A stretch of 64,000 nt of DNA, from contig WFMF01000174.1 of the NCBI GenBank assembly GCA_011033025.1, positions 124,001 through 188,000 on the forward strand, in the 5' to 3' direction. Under the pieces are notes generated by a model. The model had not been told where the DNA came from and made no database searches. It saw only the letters and a list, made by a program, of their open reading frames with translations. Shown here piece by piece: positions 43,176 to 54,194 of the stretch. Numbering within the stretch: the first letter of the stretch is position 1; each line of letters opens with the position of its first letter. The position numbers and the translations under genes were made by a program. This DNA is from Beroe forskalii. Lineage: Eukaryota > Ctenophora > Nuda > Beroida > Beroidae.

Positions 43176-43964
43176 TCGTAGAGTGACTAGAGTTAATTCA
43201 TGACGTAAGTGAAATTTTTAGTTGTCACGTGACTGTACACTTAACAAGAGTACGAAAATCGTTTATGGAAGAGCTCAAGACTTGAGTCTGATTTAACTAT
43301 TTGATTTTGGAAGCCCTTTTAGTGAAATGGATCAAGATGCAGCTAATTTGGTGAAGTTTAACAGCCTCTTTAAAATTGAAAAAAGCCTTTCAATAGGTGA
43401 CGTCACTCAGCAGTCAACCGGAATGAGAGACTCATCGGGCATAGATCAGAGCAGCGTCACCGCGGCACTGCGGTGCGGCTCTCGTGGCGCCGCTGATCCA
43501 TGTTTTGATCCATCCCCGAAATATCTGTTAAATTATCATTTTGACCTTCTAGATGAACTTCGAGATGAATTCGTTGAACTCCGTTGAACTGCGTTGAACT
43601 CCGTTGAACTGCGTTGAACTCCGTTGAACTGGAGTCCGCGAGATGAACTTCCTAGTTCATATGAATTCAAGGCGAACTGGAATGCATATGAGTTCATATG
43701 AGTTCATATGCATCTCAGTTCACTAAATTTTGGTGAACTAGTTCATCCGTGTTTAATGAATTCATATGAATTCATATGAAGTTCATATGAACTTGGTGGA
43801 GTTCATATGAAGTTCATATGAATTCATATGAAGTTCATATGGAAGTTCATTCATATAAAAAATTTATTGAACTGGTAAACGCATTCAAATGAACTCATAT
43901 GAATTATATGAATTCATATGAAGTGCTGGCGACTTCATATGAACTGCAGTTCACCCAGTATATA

Positions 43965-44440
43965 CAGACTTTTTACTTTCATTTATGTCTTGATAAAATG
44001 CATTGTAGTTTGGCATTTGATATGTTGCACTGACATTTGGAGTAGTATTGGTTTCAGCGATCCCTATGGCAGAAAATTTGTGGTTTATGCATTTCAACTC
44101 TGCACAAAGGAGGTCAAAGTTTGTGAAATTTCCATCAACATTGAGGAAGTATGTTGATAGCAATTTATCACATTCAGCAGCTTTTGCTGATATTTTGTTT
44201 TCAGAAAGCAGTTTGTTTACTTCTTTGATACTGAAGGCTTTACATGCATCTAAAATTTCGGATATTTTGTTTGCATTTTCATCCATGCAATCATCATAAT
44301 GTTTATTTTCATCAGAGTCTTGCCAGGAGGAGAATGGATTATAACGTGGTTCAAGCTCAATTTCACAACCCTGACAAACCCATTGGTTTGATTTATAGAC
44401 AAACTTTGATCTATTGAAACATCTACTATAGAACTATAGG
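43965..44440 (-). mobile_element. CR1-like LINE, start of the endonuclease ORF
   Basis: Minus strand: 'NQWVCQGCEIELEPRYNPF' (about 44390-44330), a Cys-containing N-terminal segment, then 'LSTYFLNVDGNFTNFDLLCA' and 'INHKFSAIGIAETNT' (44165-44040), the first strands of the AP-endonuclease domain (the E of 'AETNT' corresponds to the catalytic Glu). The reading stops at FB-C. The MITE at 44445 lies just upstream. Confidence 0.75.
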
Positions 44441-44444
44441 TCGA

Positions 44445-44593
44445 AGGAGTAACCTAATACCACATATATGTAGTGAGCGCGAAGCGCGAACTATATATAA
44501 ACGCATTATTGGCCGAAGCGAAGCTGAGGTCAATAATGGTTTGTTTGGACGAGGCGAAGCCGAGTTCAAAACAATGTGGTATTAGGTACTCCT
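44445..44593. mobile_element. 149-bp MITE in the LINE
   Basis: Terminal inverted repeats AGGAGTAACCTAATACCACA and TGTGGTATTAGGTACTCCT enclose short palindromic pieces (GCGCGAAGCGCG, GCCGAAGCGAAGC). No target duplication is obvious. Confidence 0.7.
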
Positions 44594-45039
44594 GACCCAT
44601 ATGGTGATATTACATGGCGAAATTACATAAAATTATGTGGTGGAAACTCATAAGAAATATGAAACATGACGTCTCATAGTTGTACTTGTATCAGGCGTCA
44701 TGGTTAGAATGCTCTCGCTGGTAATTGCATTTTGTCGGGCCTCAAGACTTGTAGACATATGTCGATGGAATGCATATTGTGATGCCATGTAGCAATTTAC
44801 CAGTGAAGCAAGATAACGGCGTCATTTGAACAGCCTGTTGATCATTGGAGTCTCAAAATACCACAAAAATTGAATATCTGCGTTCCAACCAAATTATTCA
44901 AATTGAATTGGCACTTGAGGCGGCAGGTATCGTTACTCGTGTAATGGTCCGCAAACAAATGTAGACAACTCACGTCATAAACTTGCTTATTGAATCTAAG
45001 ACGATGCATCATTGTAAATACCCTCTATCAACTTCTTGG

Positions 45040-45255
45040 AAAAATCCTATAACATGGGGTTATAGGATCCGAACGACTCTAAAAAGATATGTAGGCGACT
45101 CACGTCATAAACTTTCATATTGAATCTACGTCGGAGTCATCATTGTAGCTCGGGCTTATAGGGTCAGAAACGACCACATAACATGGGGTTACAGGATCCC
45201 AACCGACCACATAACATGGGGTTACAGGATCCGACCGACCCTATACTAAAGAAAT
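45040..45255. repeat. Short direct repeat 'ATAACATGGGGTTA-AGGATCC'
   Basis: Four copies of ATAACATGGGGTTAYAGGATC, two to four tens of bases apart, with interspersed GACTCACGTCATAAACTT repeats (44965 and 45095). It lies in a non-coding part of the LINE or an insertion into it. Confidence 0.6.
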
Positions 45256-45299
45256 TCCCCGATGTATATGGTGGCGAATAAGGGCTTATGAGCCATGTA

Positions 45300-45870
45300 A
45301 TATGAATTATTATCCCACATTTTCCACAATCTGTAGTAGATTGGCCAATATTAACATTTTTATTACAACAGTCACATTTTTCTTTGATGAGCTGATTGAA
45401 TTCAAGCTAATGAGGGCCACTAGGGAGGCCTTGCATGGCCCCTGCGCAGTGTCCTGTGGTGTTCTTGTCCTGACCGAAAGATTGCTTCTTTTATGATACG
45501 AACAAACATACAGATTCCCTTACTACCAAGATGTATAGAGTCACCATCACGAGTTAAATTAAGTGCAAGTAAGTTTTTCTTATCAAGAAAACTGTAAAGG
45601 GGTGGCATTTTTATCTGGAGACGGCGAGTGAATTCACTACTGAATACCATAGAATTAAACTTACGAATATGATTGTTCATCTTGGAATCTCTACTTGGCA
45701 GCACGGGCATAAGGATGATATTTGTTGAGGGGTTGAGGATCTTGATGTCTTCTACCTTCTTCTTCAGGGATACCACCAGTTGATTAATGTAGTGGTCAGG
45801 ATTGGCCCTACCAATGCGGAGATCATTGACTTTTTGATACTTCTCGGCACCTGTCTTCATTTCTATCAAG
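45300..45870 (-). mobile_element. CR1-like LINE, esterase (SGNH-like) and zinc-finger region
   Basis: Minus strand: 'DLRIGRANPDHYINQLVV', 'ILNPSTNIILMPVLPSRD', 'HIRKFNSMV' and 'DGDSIHLGSKG' form an SGNH/GDSL-esterase-like domain whose last box has the D-x-x-H arrangement. It is followed by Cys pairs ('KCDCCNKN' and 'DCGKCGIII' near 45385-45310, in a shifted frame) resembling a PHD-type finger. Esterase and PHD domains are known in CR1-like non-LTR elements. This supports assigning the whole broken element from here to 35600 to that group. Confidence 0.7.
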
Positions 45871-46330
45871 TATCATGGTCTTGGGTCTCTGGAAATGAAA
45901 TGAGTGAAAAATTGTAGAGGAGTCGTCAATAAAGTCGATTTTAGAATTATTCCGCTGCAAAGTTATTATCAAATACAACATATCGTGTACAATTGGCAAC
46001 TTAAAATCGTCATAACTCGGCTTCTGAGCTATGTTTTTACCTAATTTCTTCTTCTATACCATTCTCTTGAGTGGGAAAAACGATAGTGACTGTAGGAACA
46101 ATCCAATGCATTCCGTTTGTCCCCAAAAATTTATTTAATGGTGTTGGCGTAAATTCTAGTGTTTTTTCAGCTGAAAAAAGGGTGTGGCCGGTGCAAACGT
46201 GAAATTTCGGTTTTGATCAAAAATAAAGATGTCACACATCTTTTTATGGCAAATGGGGGATAATTAAATACCCCCAAGTTGATTTTGAAATATCGACCAA
46301 ATATAGAAATATGAGACGGCCTACTTCCCA
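45838..46330 (-). mobile_element. Dispersed repeat, inverted copy
   Basis: Matches 29650-30207 in reverse: GTGTACAATTGGCAACTTAA, CTTCTGAGCTATGTTTTTAC, GGGTGTGGCCGGTGCAAACG and ATGAGACGGCC appear in the expected order. It overlaps the 5' end of the esterase segment, suggesting that the dispersed repeat family carries a piece of this LINE. Confidence 0.7.
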
Positions 46331-46499
46331 TATTCATATAAATCTTGCTCGCGAATCTCAGTCGAATTAATTGTTGATTAATTGTGAATTAAATATTATG
46401 AAATTGAAAGCGTTGAAACATGCAATGATTCCATTTTCCAAGATTTGCGTGGATAAAGTTCCTGTCATGTTTAACTTTATGGTATCAATATCAACAAAA

Positions 46500-46575
46500 A
46501 TGCTTCAAATTTGAAATGCTATCTGAGATTGCATTTCAAATTTGAAGCATTTTTGTGCTGTGTTCATCCCAAAAT
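46500..46575. repeat. Short inverted repeat, GCTTCAAATTTGAAATGC
   Basis: AATGCTTCAAATTTGAAATG near 46500 is mirrored by CATTTCAAATTTGAAGCATT 20 bp later, forming a strong hairpin just outside FB-D. It has no recognised role. Confidence 0.7.
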
Positions 46576-47071
46576 TTGCGAACCCAGCCGGCAAGAAACG
46601 TTTTAAATACGTTTAAAAAAAACCATAACGAAACGAAGTAACGTTTAATAAACGTTTATTAAACGTTCTTTTGCGTAACGGATAAAACGATTAAACTGGT
46701 TTGAATTTAACGTTTAATTAACGTTTCTTGGGAAACGTTCCTTAAACGTCATACAGAAACGGTAACTAAACAGAAAATTAGGTCTTGCAATTTGGTTTAT
46801 TTTTGGTTTATAAATCGTTCTCAAAAAAACGTTTTTGATTGGTTTCCCCGAAACGATAAATAAACCAACTAATTAATAATTTAATCATTTAAGCATTTAA
46901 TTATTTCTTAATTCTCGACAGACTCTGCGAGTCCTCCGTCGACCATATGTATGCAGTTTACACATGGTTGTACCAAAAAGTATATAACCAGGGATGTTAT
47001 CCACTGTAGCACTGTGTTCGCCTTGCAAGGCAAATATTGCTGAGGCTGGCAGGACCAGGGATTATACTTAA

Positions 47072-48573
47072 AGGACCAATACACTATAGAATCGAGTTTA
47101 AAAAATTAAATGATTAATCATCCAATATTAAGCAGCAATTTATTACACACACTTTAGTGAAATTCCGATCTCTACGTGATCTAATTTCTGAGATACAAGC
47201 GTGTAAAGTGTAACTCTGTATTCCGCTATGATACGTCACGAATCACTGATATCGATTACAATTAGTGCTGCTACGCCTCTGAGCTGTATAAACACTGTAT
47301 AATGATGTGTTTTGTGTTGTTTTGTTTTGGTTCAGGGTGCATTGTTTACTCAAATTGGTGACTATGGATGATATCAACTGGTTTCTATTATTGTGCTAAT
47401 TATCTAATTTGGTAAAATTTTTAAAAAAATGATGAAGCAAATGCTTCTGGATCATACATATTAAAAGCGGTAAAAAATTAGCAAATCTTGTCTTTTATAT
47501 TGAAGGTATCATTAAATATTGATCTTTAAGTCACTTCCAGGAGTCGTCGGTCGAAACATCCGATGATCATAGATGGTATTGTCCAATTGTGCCCATCTGA
47601 CACCCCAAATTCCCAAAAAATTTGGTCCGATTAAGTATAGTAATGGGTTGACAATGCTTAATTGATTTATTGACAATATTCATTGCAATATTAAGATGTT
47701 TCTAACTTTTTTAACTTCTTAAACAAACGCAATGTATGTTCTGGGCAAATCTAACTGGGCTAAGAAAATTCAGCTAATGTTGCTGTGATTATGGTAATTG
47801 TGGTCCGATGAACATCATAAGTCCTATAATCTAAAATTTCTGATGGGCCCAAGTACGTAATCATAAAACCATCTGATAGGATTGAAAACTAACAGTTAAT
47901 GATCAAATCCAATGAGGGATATTCGAAATCATAAGTTCAATAGTCCAATGACGATGAACTTGACATGTCCATTGACCATTCTGATGAATGAATCTAAGTG
48001 GATTCCATGGACTCCAGACCAGTACCTACAGTGTTCATACTCTAGTTCATACTCTAGGAAACTGAGTTCTGAACTGATTTTAGAAGTGGAGACAGTAAAA
48101 CACTAGAGCAGTAGGAGTTAATTTCCTATCTGTACGGTGCTATTCATAAAGCTAATGTGTTCAGTTGCTCACTTCCCTTGATTTGATATACCATATTAAT
48201 CAGTAATGCAAATAATATACTGTTAGCTTATTAGTTAGTTGATCCCTAGTAATTAATATCAATTCCAAACTATGTAATTATTGTCCCTCAAAAATATTAG
48301 TAAACAGGGTGAACAATACACGACAAGCAAACAATGATTTCCGACTACGTTCTAATGTAAACTATGATATTACGCAGTGCGTGATACATTCCTCTTCCTG
48401 CGAATCAGTGATTTATGACGTAGCAGCATGATCAAATTACGTACACTTAATATCGCTGTAACTCAGTGTAGAAAGCAGATAGAGAGCTCGGGTTTTCACT
48501 AATCTGCATAATTTTATGAAATGAAGCTGGTAGTAAAATAAAATCGGCAACTTCAGTATAGTGTATTGGTCCT
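47072..48573. mobile_element. 1.5-kb MITE-like element with TTAA duplication
   Basis: The inverted termini AGGACCAATACACTATA are flanked by TTAA at 47068-47071 and 48574-48577. Subterminal pieces are also roughly inverted (ATACGTCACGAATCACTGAT and GAATCAGTGATTTATGACGT). There is no transposase frame. It shares the AGGAC start and the TTAA target with the element at 5325-5933. Confidence 0.85.
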
Positions 48574-48857
48574 TTAACAGAATAAAATGTTTCATTGAAA
48601 CCTCGTTAACTTCGTTTTCAAAAGGTTTATTTTTGGTTTGAAAAAAACCGTTTGTAATTGTATCAAACCAAAAATAAACGTTTAATTTTAAAAACGTTTA
48701 TTTTTGGTTTGCAGTAAACGTTTCTCGCCAACCAAAAATAAACTTTTTAGAAACGTTTATTGTTGGCCTTCAAGAAACGTTTCCAGAGAACCTCAAATAA
48801 ACGTTTCTGTAACGTTTATTCTCGGTTTTAGGAAAACGTTTTTGTGGACCAAAAATT

Positions 48858-48954
48858 TTGTCATACGTTGTCTGACCCCTACGCCTTCGGCAGGCGCGCG
48901 CGAAGCGCGTGCGTCCGCCGTTCACTGAAATAATGGTCAGACAATGTCTGACAA
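48858..48954. mobile_element. 97-bp palindromic MITE with 8-bp duplication, copy 1
   Basis: Begins TTGTCATACGTTGTCTGAC and ends GTCAGACAATGTCTGACAA, with a GC-rich GGCGCGCGCGAAGCGCG centre. CAAAAATT flanks it on both sides (48850-48857 and 48955-48962). The 8-bp duplication suggests a hAT-type transposase in trans. Confidence 0.88.
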
Positions 48955-49506
48955 CAAAAATTAAAGTTTTTGAAACGTTTATTTTTGGTTCTGTGCGAAG
49001 CGTTTCGTGAATACCAACAATAAACTTTTCGAAAAAGTTTATTTTGGTTGGCGAGAAACGTTTACTGCAAACCAAAAATAAACGTATTTTAAACGTTTAT
49101 CTGAGGTTTCCAAATTCCAATTCCAATCCGAAAATTTAAATTGTTATTATGTAAACCAAAAATAAACGTTTTTTAAACGTTTATAAATATAATTGGTTTC
49201 ATATAAACGTTTTGGATGAACCTAAATTAAACGTATCAGAAACGTTTATTTTTGGGATTTCAATAAACGTTTCTACAGAAACGTTTATTAAACGTATCAA
49301 AATCGATTATCCATATCGTTTGACGGAAACCAAATTTAAACCAAATCTAAACGTTTATTTTTGGTTTGGTTTGAAAATGCCGGCTGGGAAGATGGAGTCG
49401 AGCATATTCTCGAAATGGACTCGAGCATATTCTCGAAATTGCTATAAATTTATCCAGATTCCTTGGTTAAATAGTTTTTTGTCGACGGACGTTGCGCGTC
49501 TATTTC

Positions 49507-49605
49507 TTGTCAGACGTTGCCTGACCCCTTCGGCGGGCGCGCGCGCGAAGCGCGCTCGTCCGCCGAAGGCGCGAAATGAAATAATGGTCAAACAACGTCT
49601 GACAA
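49507..49605. mobile_element. 99-bp palindromic MITE with 8-bp duplication, copy 2
   Basis: Same family as 48858-48954 (TTGTCAGACGTTGCCTGAC to ACGTCTGACAA, with the CGCGCGCGAAGCGCG centre). It is flanked by TCTATTTC at 49499-49506 and 49606-49613. Confidence 0.9.
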
Positions 49606-49659
49606 TCTATTTCTTGATCTTCTGGCAGTGGCCATGGCGTCCAATTGTGGAACTTCGTG

Positions 49660-50430
49660 CCGCGAGGGTTGCCCTAACCAGGACCCTGCAGTTTCGCGAT
49701 GCCCCTTGTTAGGGGAAGCGCGAAGGTAGGTTAGTTAAAGTCCTGCGAGTTTTTTGATGAACGGGTGCGCGTGCGGCGTTTAAGCCGCGATCCGAGCGTG
49801 CAGCGTAAACAGTAAAACTTCACCTAACGGCCGTTGAGGGGCGAGACAACGGTACGCGCCGCGCGCAAAAGAGGGCTTTCCTAAACCTGCATAGGTGCAG
49901 TGTGTACGCGCTCGCGCTTCCCTACTTGCTAAACACGTATATCCCTGTCTGCGTTGCGCGCGCGTACACACACTTATGCGGGCTTAGGCATTAGGAACTT
50001 CCCTACGGAAGCGCGCAACGCAAACAGGGGTATACGTATCTAAAGGGCTTTTCGAGGCTGGGCGCATGGAGGGCGCCAAGCAACGCCTGGCAAGGGCGTC
50101 GCGTTGTCGAAAAACGAGCAAGGCGCAGCGCGTGCGTAAAACTAGGGATCTGGTAAGAGCAAATCACCAGGCAAAAACCATTTAAAACGTTTTACCCCGG
50201 TTTGTTGATCTAACGCGCAGCGTCTTGATCTAATTCGACGCAACGCCCTGGTTAGGGGAACCCTGTCGCATTGCCCAGTTGTGCGGCCCGATGCCTCGTA
50301 AATGAAGTCTCTCAATTTATATTGGACACTAGCGACTAGCCTTGCCCTAACCAGGACCCTGGTTACGCGCACGGAGTGCGCGGCGCCCCTGGTTAGGGGA
50401 ACGACTAGGTTAGGGGAACGACTAGCCAGT
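49660..50430. repeat. GC-rich block with CCCTAACCAGG / CCTGGTTAGGG repeats
   Basis: CCCTAACCAGGACCCTG occurs at about 49672 and 50344, and its inverted forms CCTGGTTAGGGGAA at 50247 and 50388 plus GTTAGGGGAACGACTAG at the right end. The composition (many CGCG and GCGC) contrasts with the AT-rich flanks. It is probably another short inverted-repeat element. No coding signal was seen, and the short Arg-rich frames are not credible. Confidence 0.5.
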
Positions 50431-50714
50431 TTAAGAAGATCGTGAGGACGATAGGAATTGAAGGTGTAATGTCATTTATCTGATGAAACCTAGTAGATTT
50501 TTGTGGCGTGAACTGTTGCCACATGCTATGTGCCCCTGTTTGTTCGCGCGCGCGCGCGCCTTTTCTTCGTGTTCTCTGCGCGCGCAAAATAGGTCCTACA
50601 ACGTAGGACAAGTGAACTGACTCTTTGTGTTTCACTCGACTAAAGTGCAATACTCTCAAATCATCAACAAAGTTTAACAAATACAATACAGAAAATTTTC
50701 CCGAACAATTGTAG

Positions 50715-51868
50715 CTAGGTTATAAATTTTTGAATTAAACTATGTGGAAGTTCTTTATCTGACTTTTTATCAAATAACTCAATTTGTTTCTTTGAGAAAA
50801 AGTTCACATAATCTCCACAAATGCCCTTCCTCCAAAAGTTTTGGCAATGTCCCATACTTGATTGACTATCAGCTTTCATGTTAGTGAAAAGACACTGATT
50901 TGCAATTTCTTTAATTTTTTGCAATTCAAGATGTTTCCCAAGGAAGTGTGATATCTTCATAATTTCCTTTTCCTGGCTGTTGCTAAGTTCTTCGTATGTA
51001 AGGAAAAGGATATTGTTGTTTGCTTGTGATGCTTGATACCACTCAGAAACATGTTTCCACCAACACCCATAAAGAACTCTACCATCTAGAAATAAGTCAA
51101 TAAACTTTTCCATCTGAATATTATTTTCTCTTTTGCAGCCTAGAACCTGGTGCTGAATATTTTCAATGAAATAGTAAAAACTTATGGCAACATCTTTAGG
51201 ATTTCTTGCTATGTAAATGTATCTAGCATTGCCATTATATGGGAGCCAAGAAAATGGTACATGGGTTTTGAAATACCGTTTTGATTTGACTGGTTTACTG
51301 CAACAATGTGGATCACAGTCAATCCACGGAATCATATCATCAGCAGTTTGGGACATAGAACTACCATCCATGATATGATAAACCATATTTAAAAGCCATG
51401 TTGTCCCACTTTTTGGAAAAGATACTAGAAATGTATCATCATTTGATAGCTCCATATTTTTGATCATATCATATGATCTTGAACTGCCTGAGAGATAATT
51501 GCATTTGAAACATAATAAAATTTAAAAGAAGAATGTCAGAATTAACTGATCAATCAAATCAAATCACAATCAATGTGCCCCACATCTGGTTTGTGTCCTT
51601 TGTGAGTGTTCACTGTTTATTAAGATTGGACCTGAGGTATGAACTGTGTAGTGTACCCTGTTTCCTGCCCTAGGACCTAGGTATAATATGTTGATTGAAA
51701 TCAAAATTGCCCAGATTGATTTCATGATAAGAACCTGCCATAATATATATTATATTGATGATATTCCATACCTGTCAGTAAACTCATAGGGATGCCATTC
51801 ACCTCAACATGTTCATAGGGTATTTCAAGTGGCTTGAATAGCTTTATATCTTCTTCTTGATATGCCAT
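50715..51868 (-). CDS. Cytosolic sulfotransferase (SULT1-like)
   Basis: Two exons, 51772-51868 and 50715-51487, join in phase 1 (CTGACAG|GTATGG and TCTCTCAG|GC) to give 289 residues, the normal SULT length. The PAPS 5'-phosphosulfate loop is 'FPKSGTTW' (56-63). The catalytic base is His108 in 'KTHVPF', the same number as in human SULT1A1. The 3'-phosphate box is 'RNPKDVAIS' (127-135), and the C-terminal P-loop-like motif is 'RKGICGD' (252-258). The enzyme would transfer sulfate from PAPS to small hydroxyl or amine acceptors in the cytosol; the substrate cannot be told from sequence. All catalytic residues are present, so it is likely functional. The ATG at 51868 is 383 bp from the oppositely transcribed DXO start. 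The last residues (KFIT) end at a clean stop. Confidence 0.92.
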
Positions 51869-52251
51869 CTCACTTTAAAGGCAATGTAAGTTAACACTCA
51901 TAAATGAAAGTTGAACTTTTGTTATGAAGAATTGAATGTGCATGAATGCTGTCAGATGCAAAGAGCAGTTTTTTTCTGAAAATTGATTTATCAGCACTTT
52001 CAATAACTTGATTGTATTTAGTAGTGCTGTAAAGTTTAAAACATTTAACATATCAATTAATTATTACCAAATGTTATATCTGGCATCTATACTTCTAAAT
52101 GGTCTTGCAGCAACATTACAGTTTGACAGCAACACTTACCAGAATTTCAGACTTCGCATATAATTGTGATAATGCATCACATTCATTCACTGAGGTAGCT
52201 CAGATTCTTGCTTAATTATTGAATTGAATATATAACAATTTCAATTCAGGA
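51869..52251. promoter_or_regulatory. Shared intergenic region of the divergent SULT/DXO pair
   Basis: The 383-bp AT-rich gap separates two divergently transcribed start codons. CAATTTCAATTCAG right before the DXO ATG also looks like a 3' splice site, so the DXO transcript may have an upstream non-coding exon. No TATA box or other core element is convincing. Confidence 0.45.
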
Positions 52252-53286
52252 ATGATTAGGAACAGTAAAATTTATGACATCAAAGGAATTTCTCACTATT
52301 CCAGTCTACAAAACTATTCAGACTATCAACCAATTCAAGTGGGAAATTTTTCTATTGACACAGAAGGAGAATTTGTTCAGTGTGACTCATCAGCATTTCC
52401 TCATCTGAATAGTTTCAAGCTGCCACTAGATTTAAATGAAAGCTATGATCCAAGTTATATTGATCACGCTTATCATGATGAAACAAATTTTCCACAGTCA
52501 GAAAAAGTAATGAAATGGATTCATAAAAGCAAAATTGGTTACCAGTCACTGTCTGATGCTGATGTCATAACCCAGCGTGGTCTTCTTAAAGATATAGGGT
52601 ACACAAACCTTAATAAATTTAAAAATCCATGGAAATTTGAAGTTTGTAAATTGAACAAAAAGCTCTACATGAGAAAACCTGACAATGAAGGAGATGATGG
52701 TGATGCCTGGTGTATCCAGAATACTTACTGGGGCAGAAAGTTTGAATCATCAATCATAAATCAAAAACCTGGAATAAAGTCCAGCTACACCATGTTAAAG
52801 GGTAGAATTGGAAACAAAAATGTCTTGCTGAGTGCTGAGATAGATGCTATATCATCTAAAGGAAAATTTATTGAGATAAAAACATGCTTTCCTAATAAAT
52901 TTAGAGATAAGGTTCCATTTACATGGTTACAATCTTACTTGGGAAGAGTTGATACCCTTTATTTTGGGATGAAAGACAAACATGGCTTGATTACAAGTGA
53001 GCCAAGTTGGGTTCCTATGGCACATGTAGTTGGCAAATATTTAAAAGTCCAGGAGGCAAATGCTATGTTTGGTTTCCTTTATGATGTCATTGATTGGATC
53101 TTCACCTCTATACCTGATGCAAATAAAACATGGGTATTGGAATACAAAGGCAGTAACAATTTAACCTTAACTAAGAGTCAGGAAAAATATTTACCCATCT
53201 GGTATGAGGAGTTTTTAAATAGCACAGAGGAAAATGAATTAATTGGAAAAGTCAAGACCCTGCGCTTAAAGCATCCAGCAAAATAG
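52252..53286 (+). CDS. DXO: Decapping and exoribonuclease protein (DXO/Rai1 family)
   Basis: Uninterrupted 344-residue frame from ATG 52252. The N-terminal 'IQVGNFSIDTEGEF' is typical of the family. Active-site motifs occur in order: Arg109 in 'TQRGLL', 'YWGRKFE' (Glu165), 'LLSAEIDAI' (Glu196, Asp198) and 'FIEIKT' (Glu208, Lys210), matching the metal-binding and catalytic residues of DXO. 'FTWLQSYLGRVDTLYFGMKD' follows. The family removes incomplete or NAD caps from RNA and degrades it 5'-3' as mRNA quality control, mostly in the nucleus. The length is a little short of the vertebrate protein (about 396) but the core is complete. It is intron-less within the coding region. It is divergent to the cytosolic sulfotransferase and has no other obvious partner here. 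Confidence 0.93.
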   Translation: MIRNSKIYDIKGISHYSSLQNYSDYQPIQVGNFSIDTEGEFVQCDSSAFPHLNSFKLPLDLNESYDPSYIDHAYHDETNFPQSEKVMKWIHKSKIGYQSLSDADVITQRGLLKDIGYTNLNKFKNPWKFEVCKLNKKLYMRKPDNEGDDGDAWCIQNTYWGRKFESSIINQKPGIKSSYTMLKGRIGNKNVLLSAEIDAISSKGKFIEIKTCFPNKFRDKVPFTWLQSYLGRVDTLYFGMKDKHGLITSEPSWVPMAHVVGKYLKVQEANAMFGFLYDVIDWIFTSIPDANKTWVLEYKGSNNLTLTKSQEKYLPIWYEEFLNSTEENELIGKVKTLRLKHPAK

Positions 53287-53289
53287 AGG

Positions 53290-54190
53290 TGAAACATTGC
53301 TTAGATTGGTGATTTTATTAATTACTAGCGTTTGCCCGCGAAATTCGTGGAAACAATCAACCTGTCGATCATCTTTTATCCAGCAGATAACAGCTTGCAT
53401 AATATTCATCTAAATGCTTCATGACGTCATCTTGGAATGTGTAAAGTAATTGGATCACCTAGGTATCACCTTAACATGCTACCGCTTCCGGAGGATTACA
53501 AAAACCAGCAGACATATTCGCGGAAATGCAACGCACAACATACTTTGTAATTTGAGATCACCAGCTATATAATATTGCCTCTACATAGTATATATTAGCA
53601 TTAGTAAACCCATGATATTAATTATGCAAATAACTAATCAATGGAAGGTCCAATAAAAATTTATTTTAGATATGTAGATGCCCCTTTGTCAGATGAAGGT
53701 GTTCCAGCCCAGTGACAGAACACAGTCAGCAACTCGCCGATCCCAAATTTCAGGAGTACCAAATCACGTCTTCCATTGGCGGCATATTTTTTTTCAATTT
53801 TCCCGAAATTTTACCTTATATTTTTACCTTATATCAAGTTGTACCTTATATCAAGTTTGTAATGTGTTTTGATCATTGATTTGTTTATGGTCATTACACG
53901 TTGCAGTCTATGGTTCACATGCCATGACATCAAAATTCAAAAGCCAAGGTATTTTCAGTGACAGCCTTGCTGAAAATACTGGAGCAAGCATTTGCTTCAT
54001 AAATACAACACCTGGCAGCGCAACAAGATGATAATTTTAGATGTACTTTTAAACATTTTCCTTGTGTTTGAATAATGTGTGTAATTAAGCAAAGATTTAT
54101 AAACAAATGAAATCAAAATACCGTTGAAATGTCATGGTCAATCGCACCAAAAAGTTTTGCAGCCATCAGGTAATGTCTTCAAACTCAGAT
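53290..54190. other. 3' flank of DXO, nothing recognised
   Basis: Non-coding sequence with no clear gene. 'GGTGTTCCAGC' at 53698 recurs at 54648, possibly marking a repeat around the palindrome. Confidence 0.4.
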
Positions 54191-54194
54191 CAGT

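Larger units (their letters stand above)
40426..43958. mobile_element. 3.5-kb foldback element FB-C with a CGACT/CGAGT satellite core
   Basis: Terminal inverted repeats CTGGGTGAACTGCAGTTCAT and complement are flanked on both sides by TATATA (40420-40425, 43959-43964). The outer arms (40440-40830 and 43580-43940) are made of TTCATATGAA and GCGTTGAACT repeats in inverted order. The loop holds a tRNA-derived SINE (41039-41279) and a large pentamer satellite (41345-43170). The flanking LINE lacks about 60 endonuclease residues at this point, so the insertion was accompanied by, or followed, a deletion, and the TATATA duplication is not certain. Confidence 0.8.
46583..49388. mobile_element. Foldback element FB-D of AAACGTTTATTTTTGG repeats
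   Basis: The ends CCCAGCCGGCA (46583) and TGCCGGCTGGG (to 49388) are inverted. Both arms consist of palindromic units, CCAAAAATAAACGTTT and AAACGTTTATTTTTGGTTT. Three younger elements are nested in it: a TTAA MITE (47072-48573) and an 8-bp-TSD MITE (48858-48954) inside, and a sister of the latter just outside (49507-49605). I could not find its own target duplication. Confidence 0.75.

Noticed and set aside
49780-50372. Arg/Cys-rich short frames in the GC-rich block
   Set aside because: They are short, on a CpG-rich inverted-repeat block, and show no coding signature.
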